Made by a program: the position numbers and the translations under genes
NCBI GenBank assembly: GCA_937919925.1
Contig: CALFOT010000010.1
Location: 25,756 to 89,755, forward strand
Direction: 5' to 3'
Length of the DNA stretch: 64,000 nucleotides
Origin: an uncultured bacterium
Lineage (GTDB): Bacteria > Planctomycetota > UBA1135
The notes under the pieces: model-generated
Seen by the model: the letters and a program-made list of their open reading frames with translations, nothing else
What the model was told of the DNA's origin: nothing
Databases searched by the model: none
Part shown: positions 16,280 through 24,608 of the stretch, one piece after another
Layout: the number at the start of each line of letters is the position of its first letter
Position numbering within the stretch: the stretch's first letter is position 1

Positions 16280-18254
16280 GAGCGACGGCTTCACCTTGAG
16301 CTGCCATGATCTCAGTTTGCAGATGCGAAGGCACTTGATCGTAACGCAAAAAATTCATGGTGAAACTACCTTCCCCGTGAGTCATTGCACGCAGCAAAGT
16401 ACTATAGGTTTGGAGTTCCGCCTGCGGCACCTGACCCTCAATGGTCTGGAAATCACCATCGGTGGTCATGCCCATAATCTGGCCACGGCGTGAACTCAAA
16501 TCACCTGAAACATCACCGAAGTAACGTGACGGAACAGTAATCGCCACAGTCATAATTGGCTCGAGCAAAATCGGATGGGCTTTTGTAAAACCATCCATCA
16601 GCGCCCGCGCGCCAGCCATCTTGAAGGAGTGTTCATCACTATCGACGGCGTGGAATTTGCCATCATAGAGTTGCACCTCTAGATCAATTACATTGGAGCC
16701 AGCGATTACACCTTTCAGCATTTGCTCTTCGACGCCTTTGCCAACCGCCGGAATGAATTGACGCGGCACCGAGCCGCCGACAACTTTATCCACAAACTGG
16801 AATCCAGAACCACGCTCACCTGGAATCAAACGAATGTAACACTCGGCGAACTGACCCTTGCCCCCCGTTTGCTTCTTATGACGGAAGTGTCCTTCCGAAG
16901 CCTGCGTAATGGTTTCTTTGTAAGCAATCTTTGGCAAGTGCGTTTCCGCCTCCACCCCGCGCGCTTCCAAGCGGCGCAACAGACCACGCAAATGCAGTTC
17001 GCTCAACCCTTCGATAATCGTTTCGTGGGTGGTGGAATCGTGACGCATGCGGAAGCAAGGATCCTCACGCTCAAGTTTGTGCAGCTCCTGCCCAATCTTT
17101 TGCTCCGCAGAGCGATCCTTGGGCACAATCGCCAACGCCGTGTAAGGCTTTGGCAGTGGAAAATGATGCGCGCTTGCTTCCCCTTCACTGACCAAGACAT
17201 CACCAACCCGCAAATCATCAATACGCGTTACCGCAATGATGTCGCCGGGGCCAGCCGATTTGGTGCCCACCAGCTTCTCCCCAATGATGAAGGAGAGACC
17301 ATTCATTTTGATGTACTTGCGCGTGTGCGGATCGAGCAGCTGCGCATCGGATGTGACCGTGCCTTGCAGAATCCGCAAGTAACTAATTTGCCCGAGGTGT
17401 TTATCCGTCATCACCTTCCAGACCCGCGCCACCACACGTTCTTCAGGGGCGCCACTTGCTAAGTTCTCACTATGCATGACGGCCAATTGCATTGCGGCGG
17501 ATGGGAAGTCACGCACCATAAACTCGCCGAACTCATCCACGCCAATATTGCGCACTGGATCGACACAAAACAATGGCGCAAAAGTGCCCTTCGCCATAGC
17601 CAGAGGAATCGCAGCCTCCAAAGCTTCATTACTGATGACACCCTCTTCCAGATATTTCTCCATCAGCTCATCGTTAGCTTCGACCACGGCGTCGACAAGA
17701 TGCTCACGATCTTCGCCCGCTTCCTGCTCGACAACCACAACCTTGGTGAAATCGGAGCCAGTGCCATTAGCAAGCGTGAACGGAACCACCCGCTGCCCAA
17801 ACAAGGTGCGAATGTTCTCAATCACGGCATCGAGGTGCAGATTATCGCCATCCAAACGGGTGACCACGACCGCCCGCGCTAGACCCAAGTCGCCAGCCTG
17901 CTTCCACATTTGCAAGGCATGAAATGGCACGCCGGTATCGCGTGCCGGTACCACAATCACAGCGGTCCCAGCAGCACCCATGGAAGTGATGGCGTCGGCG
18001 CAAAAATCCGGGTAGCCCGGCGTATCGATGAGGTTCAGTTTCCCGTGCGGGGCCTCTAAATGAACCACTGCTGCGGCAAGGCTGTGCTGTTTCTCTTTTT
18101 CATCGGGGAGAAAATCGCACAGAGAGGTACCTTCTTCTACGCTGCCGACGCGGTCGATTGCCTTGAAGTGGTAGGCCACTCGTTCGACTAGAGTCGTTTT
18201 TCCGGCATCAGAGGAGCCGAGAAAAGTGATGTTGTGGATGTCCTTTGCTGACAT
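16272..18254 (-). CDS. EF-G-like translational GTPase of the FusA2 type
   Basis: A 660-aa translational-GTPase homologue with all five EF-G domains. G1 reads GSSDAGKTT (residues 13-21) and G3 reads DTPGYPDF (from 77) instead of the canonical DTPGHVDF. The usual N-K-x-D of G4 is replaced by T-R-L-D in VVVTRLDGD. Domain IV keeps GGKGQFAECYIRL and HAVDSDEHSFKMA, and domain V keeps GDVSGDLSSRRGQIMG. This pattern matches the poorly understood FusA2 class known from mycobacteria and other phyla rather than main EF-G. A second EF-G homologue lies at 61801-63816. A Rho-independent terminator separates it from the upstream OmpA-like gene. Its role in the cell is unknown. Confidence 0.88.
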   Translation of the reverse strand: MSAKDIHNITFLGSSDAGKTTLVERVAYHFKAIDRVGSVEEGTSLCDFLPDEKEKQHSLAAAVVHLEAPHGKLNLIDTPGYPDFCADAITSMGAAGTAVIVVPARDTGVPFHALQMWKQAGDLGLARAVVVTRLDGDNLHLDAVIENIRTLFGQRVVPFTLANGTGSDFTKVVVVEQEAGEDREHLVDAVVEANDELMEKYLEEGVISNEALEAAIPLAMAKGTFAPLFCVDPVRNIGVDEFGEFMVRDFPSAAMQLAVMHSENLASGAPEERVVARVWKVMTDKHLGQISYLRILQGTVTSDAQLLDPHTRKYIKMNGLSFIIGEKLVGTKSAGPGDIIAVTRIDDLRVGDVLVSEGEASAHHFPLPKPYTALAIVPKDRSAEQKIGQELHKLEREDPCFRMRHDSTTHETIIEGLSELHLRGLLRRLEARGVEAETHLPKIAYKETITQASEGHFRHKKQTGGKGQFAECYIRLIPGERGSGFQFVDKVVGGSVPRQFIPAVGKGVEEQMLKGVIAGSNVIDLEVQLYDGKFHAVDSDEHSFKMAGARALMDGFTKAHPILLEPIMTVAITVPSRYFGDVSGDLSSRRGQIMGMTTDGDFQTIEGQVPQAELQTYSTLLRAMTHGEGSFTMNFLRYDQVPSHLQTEIMAAQGEAVAHD

Positions 18255-18288
18255 GTTCCTGGGATGTTCTCAGTGGATGCGCTGGGGT

Positions 18289-18325
18289 AAAAAAGGAGCG
18301 CCGGGTGGTTAATCCACCCGGCGCT
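18289..18325 (-). terminator. Rho-independent terminator after the OmpA-like gene
   Basis: A perfect 12-bp stem (arms 18297-18308 and 18314-18325, AGCGCCGGGTGG) with a 5-base loop is followed on the minus strand by a run of six T. It lies 22 bases after the OmpA-like stop and upstream of the EF-G-like gene. Confidence 0.88.
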
Positions 18326-18347
18326 AAAAGAGTAGCAAATCCTGCGC

Positions 18348-19034
18348 TTATGGAAGGATTAGAATCTCGACCCGACGGTTGCTCGCCTTGCCTTCTTTGG
18401 TGGCATTATCGCTAATTGGACTGAATTCGCCATAGCCAGAAACCCGCACCTGTTCAGAGCCGATTCCGCCTTGTTCCATCAGGTAGTTGGCGACTTCCAT
18501 CGCGCGACGCACCGACAGCTCCAAGTTGTTTTTCCAGCCAGATTTCTTCGGCTGATCATTATCGGTATGACCCGTGACCCAGAAGGTGTTGGTGGGGTAA
18601 CTCTTCAAGAGGATTTCGCTAACTTTTTGAATGGTCTCAGCACCCTGCTTGCTCAAATCCGCTTTGCCGGATGGGAAAGTGAGTGCAGAGGGCAGATCCA
18701 AAACAATCATGCCGCCACGAGAGGATGCGTCGACGCCAGGAGGCAAGGCTTTGCGCAAATCTTCAAGCTCAGCATTTTGCTGGGCAAAAGCTGCGTCGCG
18801 AGCCATGCCAAGAGCGTTGAGTTCCTCGACGCGATCGGTGGCAAAGCGCAACTGCTCCTCGAGAGCATCGCCCTCGGCGCGAGTACGCGCGAGTTGTGCG
18901 CGGGTAGCCTCATTATCCGCCATGAGAGCGGCGTTTTGTTGATCCGCATCCTGGAGCATTTGCTTTTGCATGGTGCTCTGGCAGGAAGGCGCGATCAAAG
19001 CGAGGATGACGATGAAAAGCGTAGATTTCTTCAT
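18348..19034 (-). CDS. OmpA/Pal-type peptidoglycan-binding lipoprotein with coiled coil
   Basis: A 228-aa lipoprotein: signal MKKSTLFIVILALIAPSC with cysteine 18, a long coiled coil (about 25-95, rich in A, E, Q, L) and a C-terminal OmpA domain. The peptidoglycan-binding signature is present: TFPSGKADLS, VTGHTDNDQP, NLELSVRRAMEVANYL and the final SNRRVEILI. It should tether the outer membrane to the cell wall. The coiled coil resembles Lpp-OmpA fusions found in several Gram-negative phyla. It is the last gene of the stretch lipoprotein (20136) - prepilin peptidase - OmpA and is followed by a strong terminator. Confidence 0.92.
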   Translation of the reverse strand: MKKSTLFIVILALIAPSCQSTMQKQMLQDADQQNAALMADNEATRAQLARTRAEGDALEEQLRFATDRVEELNALGMARDAAFAQQNAELEDLRKALPPGVDASSRGGMIVLDLPSALTFPSGKADLSKQGAETIQKVSEILLKSYPTNTFWVTGHTDNDQPKKSGWKNNLELSVRRAMEVANYLMEQGGIGSEQVRVSGYGEFSPISDNATKEGKASNRRVEILILP

Positions 19035-19067
19035 TTCGAATGCCTAAAAACTAGGACTTGAGGGGAT

Positions 19068-20063
19068 TCAGCCTAGAGACAAAGCACGTGGCCATGTTTC
19101 GAGGAAGAAGGTGTGAACAGCGGAAGGATCCAGCATGATGAGCATGGTTCCAAGAATCAAAGGCGGGCCGAATGGGATGGTGCGCCCAGCTTGCCAGCCG
19201 ATGTAGAAGAAGGAGTGGACGTAGTGATGATGCTTAGCCCTTGTACGACGCCGATGGCGAACCACCAGAATCATCCGCAGAACATTCACTACCCCCAAGA
19301 TTGCGCCCGCAAAGACGCCGACCGCCAAAGTCCAAAGAGAACCTTCGAGACCGAGGAAAGCTCCGACTGCGGCGATGTATTTGACATCCCCGAACCCAAG
19401 GGCTTCCTGCTTTAAAAGATAAGAAAACAGACGCCCAATTCCAAACAGGAACCCAAAAGAAATTATGGCGCCAAAGATTCCTGAGATAAAAGCCACATAA
19501 TTTGGCGAGGCGTCGGCGCTAAGTCCTAACAAGCTAACACCTAGCGGCAATCCCTCTAATCCTGGCCAAAAGTGAAACGCGGGAACAAATGCCGCCGCAA
19601 GCAGGCCAAATGGCACTCCGCCGATGGTAATTCCGTCGGGCAAAATGAAAAAACGGAAGTCCACGGCCGCCGCGACCCATAAAGCAGTGAAGGCCACAAA
19701 GCCCAAAAGCAGCGCCGTGGCGCCTCCGCCTAAGCTCATATCCGCCATCCAGCTGTGACCGGCCAGCCAAAAAAGACCGCTCAAACCAAGCTCATGCACC
19801 ATATAGCCCGGCCCATAACTGGCTTTGCAAGAACGGCATTGGCCGCGCAAAATCAGGTAACTAAGAATCGGCAGATTATCGTGCCAACGGATGGTGGCAT
19901 CGCACTTGGGGCAATGCGAGCGCGCCGGACTCACAATCGACATACCCTCGCGTGGAATGCGGAAAATGGCTGCCGACGCGAACGACCCAGCCATTGCGCC
20001 AAACACACAGAGGAACACTCCGTAAAGCAGCGGGGATTGTTGCAGGAGTTGCAGCCACGACAT
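19068..20063 (-). CDS. pilD: Prepilin peptidase/N-methyltransferase (PilD/GspO)
   Basis: An integral membrane aspartyl protease that cleaves and N-methylates prepilins and pseudopilins. The 331-aa protein has the N-terminal methyltransferase cytoplasmic loop with the two zinc cysteine pairs (CPKC near 52 and CRSC near 77). About seven membrane helices follow, with catalytic aspartates in VDFRFFILPD and the G-x-G-D motif in ALGFGDVKYI. A C-terminal extension with a histidine- and arginine-rich loop and further hydrophobic segments is longer than in the standard enzyme (about 290 aa). Its likely substrate, the pseudopilin at 15707-16279, is near by. Confidence 0.93.
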   Translation of the reverse strand: MSWLQLLQQSPLLYGVFLCVFGAMAGSFASAAIFRIPREGMSIVSPARSHCPKCDATIRWHDNLPILSYLILRGQCRSCKASYGPGYMVHELGLSGLFWLAGHSWMADMSLGGGATALLLGFVAFTALWVAAAVDFRFFILPDGITIGGVPFGLLAAAFVPAFHFWPGLEGLPLGVSLLGLSADASPNYVAFISGIFGAIISFGFLFGIGRLFSYLLKQEALGFGDVKYIAAVGAFLGLEGSLWTLAVGVFAGAILGVVNVLRMILVVRHRRRTRAKHHHYVHSFFYIGWQAGRTIPFGPPLILGTMLIMLDPSAVHTFFLETWPRALSLG

Positions 20064-20135
20064 CTATCCGATTGTGCGTGCGCCGCGGCCGATATCCAAG
20101 TCAAAGAAGCGGATAAGTCGCAGGAACGGGTGCGG

Positions 20136-20960
20136 TTACTGTGGAGCGCGATGGATCCGCATGGTGCGGATGTTATTTTCGAGCGGCCAACCACCAAGGC
20201 CTTCGATTTCCTCGGGCAGTTGCAGACGTCCCCAGCCGCTCCAATTTCCTGCGAGCACCTCAAGTTCCGCGCCATCCAAAGCATTGCTGCGCAAGCGCAG
20301 TGCACAGGACTTGGTGGAACGTCCGCCTTCGCTCTGCAAGGTTGCTTCGCCAGTGATGGTGCGGGGATCCAGACCACTGCGGAAATGCAAAATCAGCGGC
20401 GCACCGGCGGCAAAAGCCAGCGGCGCTCCCACGGCGTAGCCACTCAAATTTACTGCAGAAAACTCGGCACCGTTACCGACCAGAGCTGCAGGATGATTGG
20501 CCGGGGCGGTGTGGAAGGGCAAAATCAATTCCGAGCGCAACACTTCTCCTTGAGTCGATGTCAGCGCCACCAGCCGCGGTAAACCATGCAGGCGAATTTG
20601 ATAATTGTGGTCTGGTCGCAGACTGCCATCTTGGAGCCCCGGTTCGAGCGGCAGCCGCGGTGCCAGCCGTAACCAACTACCCACCACCGTCGGCAACAAA
20701 CCAACAACGGGGTTGCCGCCTTCATCAAGGACTTCTACGGAACTGTGCCGCCAGGGTTGCGTTAACGGCTGGTTGAACTCAATGACCAACTCTTGGTCCA
20801 ACGGAACAGCAGAAGCATCACTGCCGCTCCAGGAGAGCACCGTGAAGGCCTCTGGTGAATCTTGGTGGGCACAACCAATCGCCCACAGAACCGGCGCCAC
20901 AAGCAGCCAGAATGCGCGTGGCGTGCGCCAGGGTTGGAGGGCGGGGCGTACAGTCCTCAT
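20136..20960 (-). CDS. Ig-like (SbsA-type) lipoprotein
   Basis: A 274-aa predicted lipoprotein; the lipobox WAIGC places the cysteine at residue 30. The first mature domain contains VPLDQELVIEFNQPLT, the start of an SbsA-type bacterial Ig-like domain. A second Ig-like part begins near APLILHFRSGLDPRTITG. It ends with a short basic tail. The same Ig motif occurs in the four giant lipoproteins of the window, and this gene lies directly downstream of three of them, separated by the terminator at 20976-21010. Function is unknown; a small accessory member of the same surface system is plausible. Confidence 0.8.
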   Translation of the reverse strand: MRTVRPALQPWRTPRAFWLLVAPVLWAIGCAHQDSPEAFTVLSWSGSDASAVPLDQELVIEFNQPLTQPWRHSSVEVLDEGGNPVVGLLPTVVGSWLRLAPRLPLEPGLQDGSLRPDHNYQIRLHGLPRLVALTSTQGEVLRSELILPFHTAPANHPAALVGNGAEFSAVNLSGYAVGAPLAFAAGAPLILHFRSGLDPRTITGEATLQSEGGRSTKSCALRLRSNALDGAELEVLAGNWSGWGRLQLPEEIEGLGGWPLENNIRTMRIHRAPQ

Positions 20961-20975
20961 TGGCCGTCAGCATAC

Positions 20976-21010
20976 AAAAAAACCCTCGTGACTCGAAAGT
21001 CACAAGGGTT
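20976..21010 (-). terminator. Rho-independent terminator of the giant-lipoprotein operon
   Basis: Arms 20981-20993 and 20998-21010 (AACCCT and AGTCAC parts, one C-A mismatch) form a 13-position stem with a CGAA tetraloop, followed on the minus strand by five or more T. It lies 19 bases after the stop of the 1192-aa lipoprotein gene. Confidence 0.85.
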
Positions 21011-21029
21011 AAAGGAGCTCGCTAGAGTA

Positions 21030-24000
21030 TTACCAAGCGAAAGGCAGTTTGAAGTATTCAATACCAGGACGTTCCTTATCCACCGTTGGACCAGAATCCA
21101 GGGCGTCGATATTGAACGTGAAACGGTAACGAATGAAGCGCGAGCCATCGAGCGTAGCGAGCGTGGTGGTACCCCCGTCGCCAGTCCATGCGGTTTTGAC
21201 CGATTCATCTGGAAGGTTGGTGCCCGTGAACGCCGTCGTACCTTGGAACTGAATGCGCACACTCGCCGACACAGGCAAGCGATCCTTGGTCGCTGAGGTG
21301 GAAATGCGGAAGAACTTCGAGCGCACCGCCCAACTTGCACTGGCTACCAAAGCCATCGGCCCATCACTCACGCGGGTGTTCAGGATGAGGCGTTCGGGAC
21401 TAGCCGTGTAAGTGGCTGACACAATCTCGAAGGTAGGAGGATTGCCCAACGCGGCATTGGGCAAGACATCGAAACCAATCATCAAGTTCGGGTTACGCAA
21501 GAAGTCTGCGGAGAAGGAACTCGATGGACTGGAAATGGTGACGGTGTAGTTTCCAAACACCGCGGTACCGGCTCCGCCATCGCTACCCACGGTGGCGCCT
21601 GCGGCAACGGTGTTAGCGGTTGTATTCACCAAACCAGTGTTCGCATTGATGCCATCAAAGTGCAGCAAGCTGTCCAGGTAAGCTGGGTAAGTTCCAGAAC
21701 CAGAGTTGACGCGATCACCAGCTAAGCCCGTGTCAATCCACTTCGACTGCAATTGGGATTGCGGTGAGTAGAACGGAACCAAGGTGAAGGCTTGCGGCAA
21801 ACTGTACAGACCTAAAATGGCATCCTGACGAGTCGAAATCGGCGGGTTGCTCAAATCCAGACCCGAAATGTACTGTTTAAAGGCCGCATCCACCGAGGCT
21901 GCATAAGTGATATCGGTTAACGGATTCGGCACGTGCACTTGAATGACGCCGCTCGCACCAGCACCACCGCGACCGGTGTGGAAGGGACCGTTGCCATCAA
22001 AATCCACATCGTTCGAAGCACCGCCTTGGTTAAAGGTGGCTGCAGAAGCACTCAAAGCCCAACCGCGACGTCCACCAATGCTGCGCAGCACATAGTTCGG
22101 AGTGAGGTTGGCAAAGAAGGTTGCAGGGATGGCTGGGTTGCCCGCAGTGCCGACTGGAATCGCTGCGAGATTCAAACCCGTGGTGGTATGCAAAACCATG
22201 TGGCCACCAGAGCCGCCACCTGAGCCAGAAACTTGAGTCGTGGTACCCGAAGTGGTGCCCTCGAAGGTTGATTCGCCACCGTGACCTGCGCCACCGTTGA
22301 CTTTCAACACCGTGCCAGGGCCGAGAGTGATTGCGCCCAAGGCGTGAATCTGCACTTGCCCACCCCCACCACCGCCAGGAGCGCCACGGTAGTATGCCGG
22401 CGTGGCAGGGCCGTGATTAGGGAAGTTGACATCTGGCCAGTGAGCTATCAGCGGCAAAGGAATGCCAAGACCAGCGCCATTGTCGATGTAGCGCAGGATG
22501 GCCTGCAAATCGCCACTCGCGCCACCACCGGAACCGGCATAAGCGGAAAGCAATTCTCCAGTTACCAATACAGGATCATTGGCGAGGTTGCCGTCCCAGA
22601 AATAACGGGTGCCAAAGAAATCATTGGCCAAAGCGCCATCCGTGAAAACCGATGCTCCGCCGAGGCCGCCATCTGGGCCATTGGTAAGGCTGCCATACTG
22701 GTAGCTGATGGTTCCGCCGGCCGAAGTTTCTGCGATGTCGAAGAAGGCGGTATCAGATGCTTCGCCATCTTCAAGCAGGTCTTCATAACCATGTACCCCG
22801 TGAGGGAGAACCGAAGTTTCTAGCCTGCCTGAATCGCGCGCGGAACCACGTAAACCTGCTTCTGCACCGGTAAAATAATCATTTGCATCCGGGGTGCCAT
22901 CAAAGACGGTGTGACGATCCAAGCGGACGTCGGGGCCGGCATTATCAAAGGTGAGCGGGTTGACTGCAAGCGACCACTGATCCCAGAAAACGGAATCCGT
23001 ACGGCCCAATGCAAAACCACCGCCACCACCACCGCCAGCAACGAGGTAGGAAGCTGCAGCACGGATGGTGCCGCCCCCCGTAGCAGCTGGGTTAAAATAC
23101 TGCTGGAAGCCACCTTCGCCACCTTGCCCCCCGCCCAGGGTGCCATGGAAAGGACCGGAGCCTCTGGCACCGCGAATGGTGTAGCTATCGATGGTGGCGG
23201 AAGCATTGCCGCCCTTGCCACCACCACAAGCGCCTAAAGCGCCGGGAACCATCAATTCGGGATGGTAAGCACCGCCATCAGGAGCCGTTGCGTTGAAGCC
23301 ACTGGCATCCAGAGTGCCAAGCAAACTGGCTTCACCGGCCACATAAATGATGAAGGGGTTTTCACCGGCAGCGCGCAGGGTAGCGCCCGCTGCGATGGTG
23401 AAATTGTTCACCTCAAGCACACCATCGGTAATGGTGAAGGTGCGCCCGTTGCCATCCGAGAAATCATGGCTACCGTCGTCGGTAGTCACAGTGAGTAGGC
23501 CTTGGTTCGCTGAGACCACCAAGTTGTGATCGGTGGACACCGCGGAACCAGGGAAAGCGAAATTGGCCGACAGTAAATTCGAGGCCACGTGCGCTGCTGG
23601 TTGCGGCAAGGAGGCTTCCAAATCTAGGCCGTTGGGGCCATCATACTCATCACGAAAATCATCCAGGGTGACATCGGTTTCCGTGAAGCTTGGGCCAGCC
23701 GCATAAAGTTCTGCCAGAGTGGGCATGGCCACAGCTGCTGAAGTAAGCACCGCAGTGTTGGTCGAGCCGCCAATATCTTGGAAATCTGTAGAGGCCACAA
23801 TACGAATCAAACGGCCTGGAATCAGCACACCACTAACCCGGAAGTGCAAAATCGCACCATCCCCGCAGTTGCTGACCACCAGCCATGCTCCGGGCACGAC
23901 ATTGCCGCTGGCTGGGAAAAGTGCACTACTATTGGAGTACTGCACAAACAAACGATCCTCCGCAAGGTTGGCCGGTTCTGGGTTAATCGATTGATTAAAC

Positions 24001-24608
24001 GCAACCACGATTTCCGTCCTTGCTTGAGACAGGAGTCCCAGAGAATTCGGAATCGTAACGGAATCGAACGCAGGAGGACCGACAATCGTGTCCGCAAACA
24101 ACGGTTCACCAATCTCTGGCGTTTTAAAGCGACGGCTCAGACCAATTGCGAGCTGATGCCCTTGAGTGTCGCGCAAAATCGCGGAACCTTGATTACCTAG
24201 AATCGGAATCACCAACTCATAATTTTTCCCGCCGGGAATCAAGCCGCCATTCGTATTGGCTGCATTGGTTGGGCAGGAAGGCGTGAAGACAATGACACGA
24301 TTGGGATTGCCGACAGAATCTGCCTTCAGTGCAAAAGTACCGGTGACCGGAGAGCCAAGATTATTGGAATCCGTAGGGCGCAAAATTACCGAGCCAAAAC
24401 CCACGGAAGCTGGATCAATGGCGCTACTGAAAACAATTTGGATCGGCCGGTTCAGTGACCAAATGTCGCCATCGCTCATGTTCGAGGTAAGAGCTTCGAA
24501 CGTACCAAGGGTTGGCGAAGTTGATTTACATCCTCCAGCTGTGACAGCACAAAGCGCAGCAGCGGCGAGAATGAGGTTACACAGATGGGGAAAGCGTGAT
24601 GGGTGCAT
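21030..24608 (-). CDS. Giant glycine-rich Ig-like surface lipoprotein (paralogue of 10763-13870)
   Basis: A 1192-aa predicted lipoprotein, lipobox TAGGC with cysteine 27. SbsA-type Ig domains appear near residues 50-130 (IQIVFSSAIDPASV) and 200-290 (EIVVAFNQSINPEP). The segment around 400-440 has ITDGVLEVNNFTIAAGATL and TLDASGFNAT, matching the equivalent part of the 1035-aa lipoprotein. The glycine-rich stretch runs from about 450 to 900 with GGGGGGFAL, GGGGGGQVQIHAL and GGGSGGHMVLHT, alternating with hydrophobic strands. The C-terminus has SASVRIQFQG and IRYRFTF, similar to the other three giant lipoproteins. The ATG overlaps the stop of the preceding gene by one base; it is the last gene of a three-gene operon. 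Confidence 0.87.
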   Translation of the reverse strand: MHPSRFPHLCNLILAAAALCAVTAGGCKSTSPTLGTFEALTSNMSDGDIWSLNRPIQIVFSSAIDPASVGFGSVILRPTDSNNLGSPVTGTFALKADSVGNPNRVIVFTPSCPTNAANTNGGLIPGGKNYELVIPILGNQGSAILRDTQGHQLAIGLSRRFKTPEIGEPLFADTIVGPPAFDSVTIPNSLGLLSQARTEIVVAFNQSINPEPANLAEDRLFVQYSNSSALFPASGNVVPGAWLVVSNCGDGAILHFRVSGVLIPGRLIRIVASTDFQDIGGSTNTAVLTSAAVAMPTLAELYAAGPSFTETDVTLDDFRDEYDGPNGLDLEASLPQPAAHVASNLLSANFAFPGSAVSTDHNLVVSANQGLLTVTTDDGSHDFSDGNGRTFTITDGVLEVNNFTIAAGATLRAAGENPFIIYVAGEASLLGTLDASGFNATAPDGGAYHPELMVPGALGACGGGKGGNASATIDSYTIRGARGSGPFHGTLGGGQGGEGGFQQYFNPAATGGGTIRAAASYLVAGGGGGGGFALGRTDSVFWDQWSLAVNPLTFDNAGPDVRLDRHTVFDGTPDANDYFTGAEAGLRGSARDSGRLETSVLPHGVHGYEDLLEDGEASDTAFFDIAETSAGGTISYQYGSLTNGPDGGLGGASVFTDGALANDFFGTRYFWDGNLANDPVLVTGELLSAYAGSGGGASGDLQAILRYIDNGAGLGIPLPLIAHWPDVNFPNHGPATPAYYRGAPGGGGGGQVQIHALGAITLGPGTVLKVNGGAGHGGESTFEGTTSGTTTQVSGSGGGSGGHMVLHTTTGLNLAAIPVGTAGNPAIPATFFANLTPNYVLRSIGGRRGWALSASAATFNQGGASNDVDFDGNGPFHTGRGGAGASGVIQVHVPNPLTDITYAASVDAAFKQYISGLDLSNPPISTRQDAILGLYSLPQAFTLVPFYSPQSQLQSKWIDTGLAGDRVNSGSGTYPAYLDSLLHFDGINANTGLVNTTANTVAAGATVGSDGGAGTAVFGNYTVTISSPSSSFSADFLRNPNLMIGFDVLPNAALGNPPTFEIVSATYTASPERLILNTRVSDGPMALVASASWAVRSKFFRISTSATKDRLPVSASVRIQFQGTTAFTGTNLPDESVKTAWTGDGGTTTLATLDGSRFIRYRFTFNIDALDSGPTVDKERPGIEYFKLPFAW

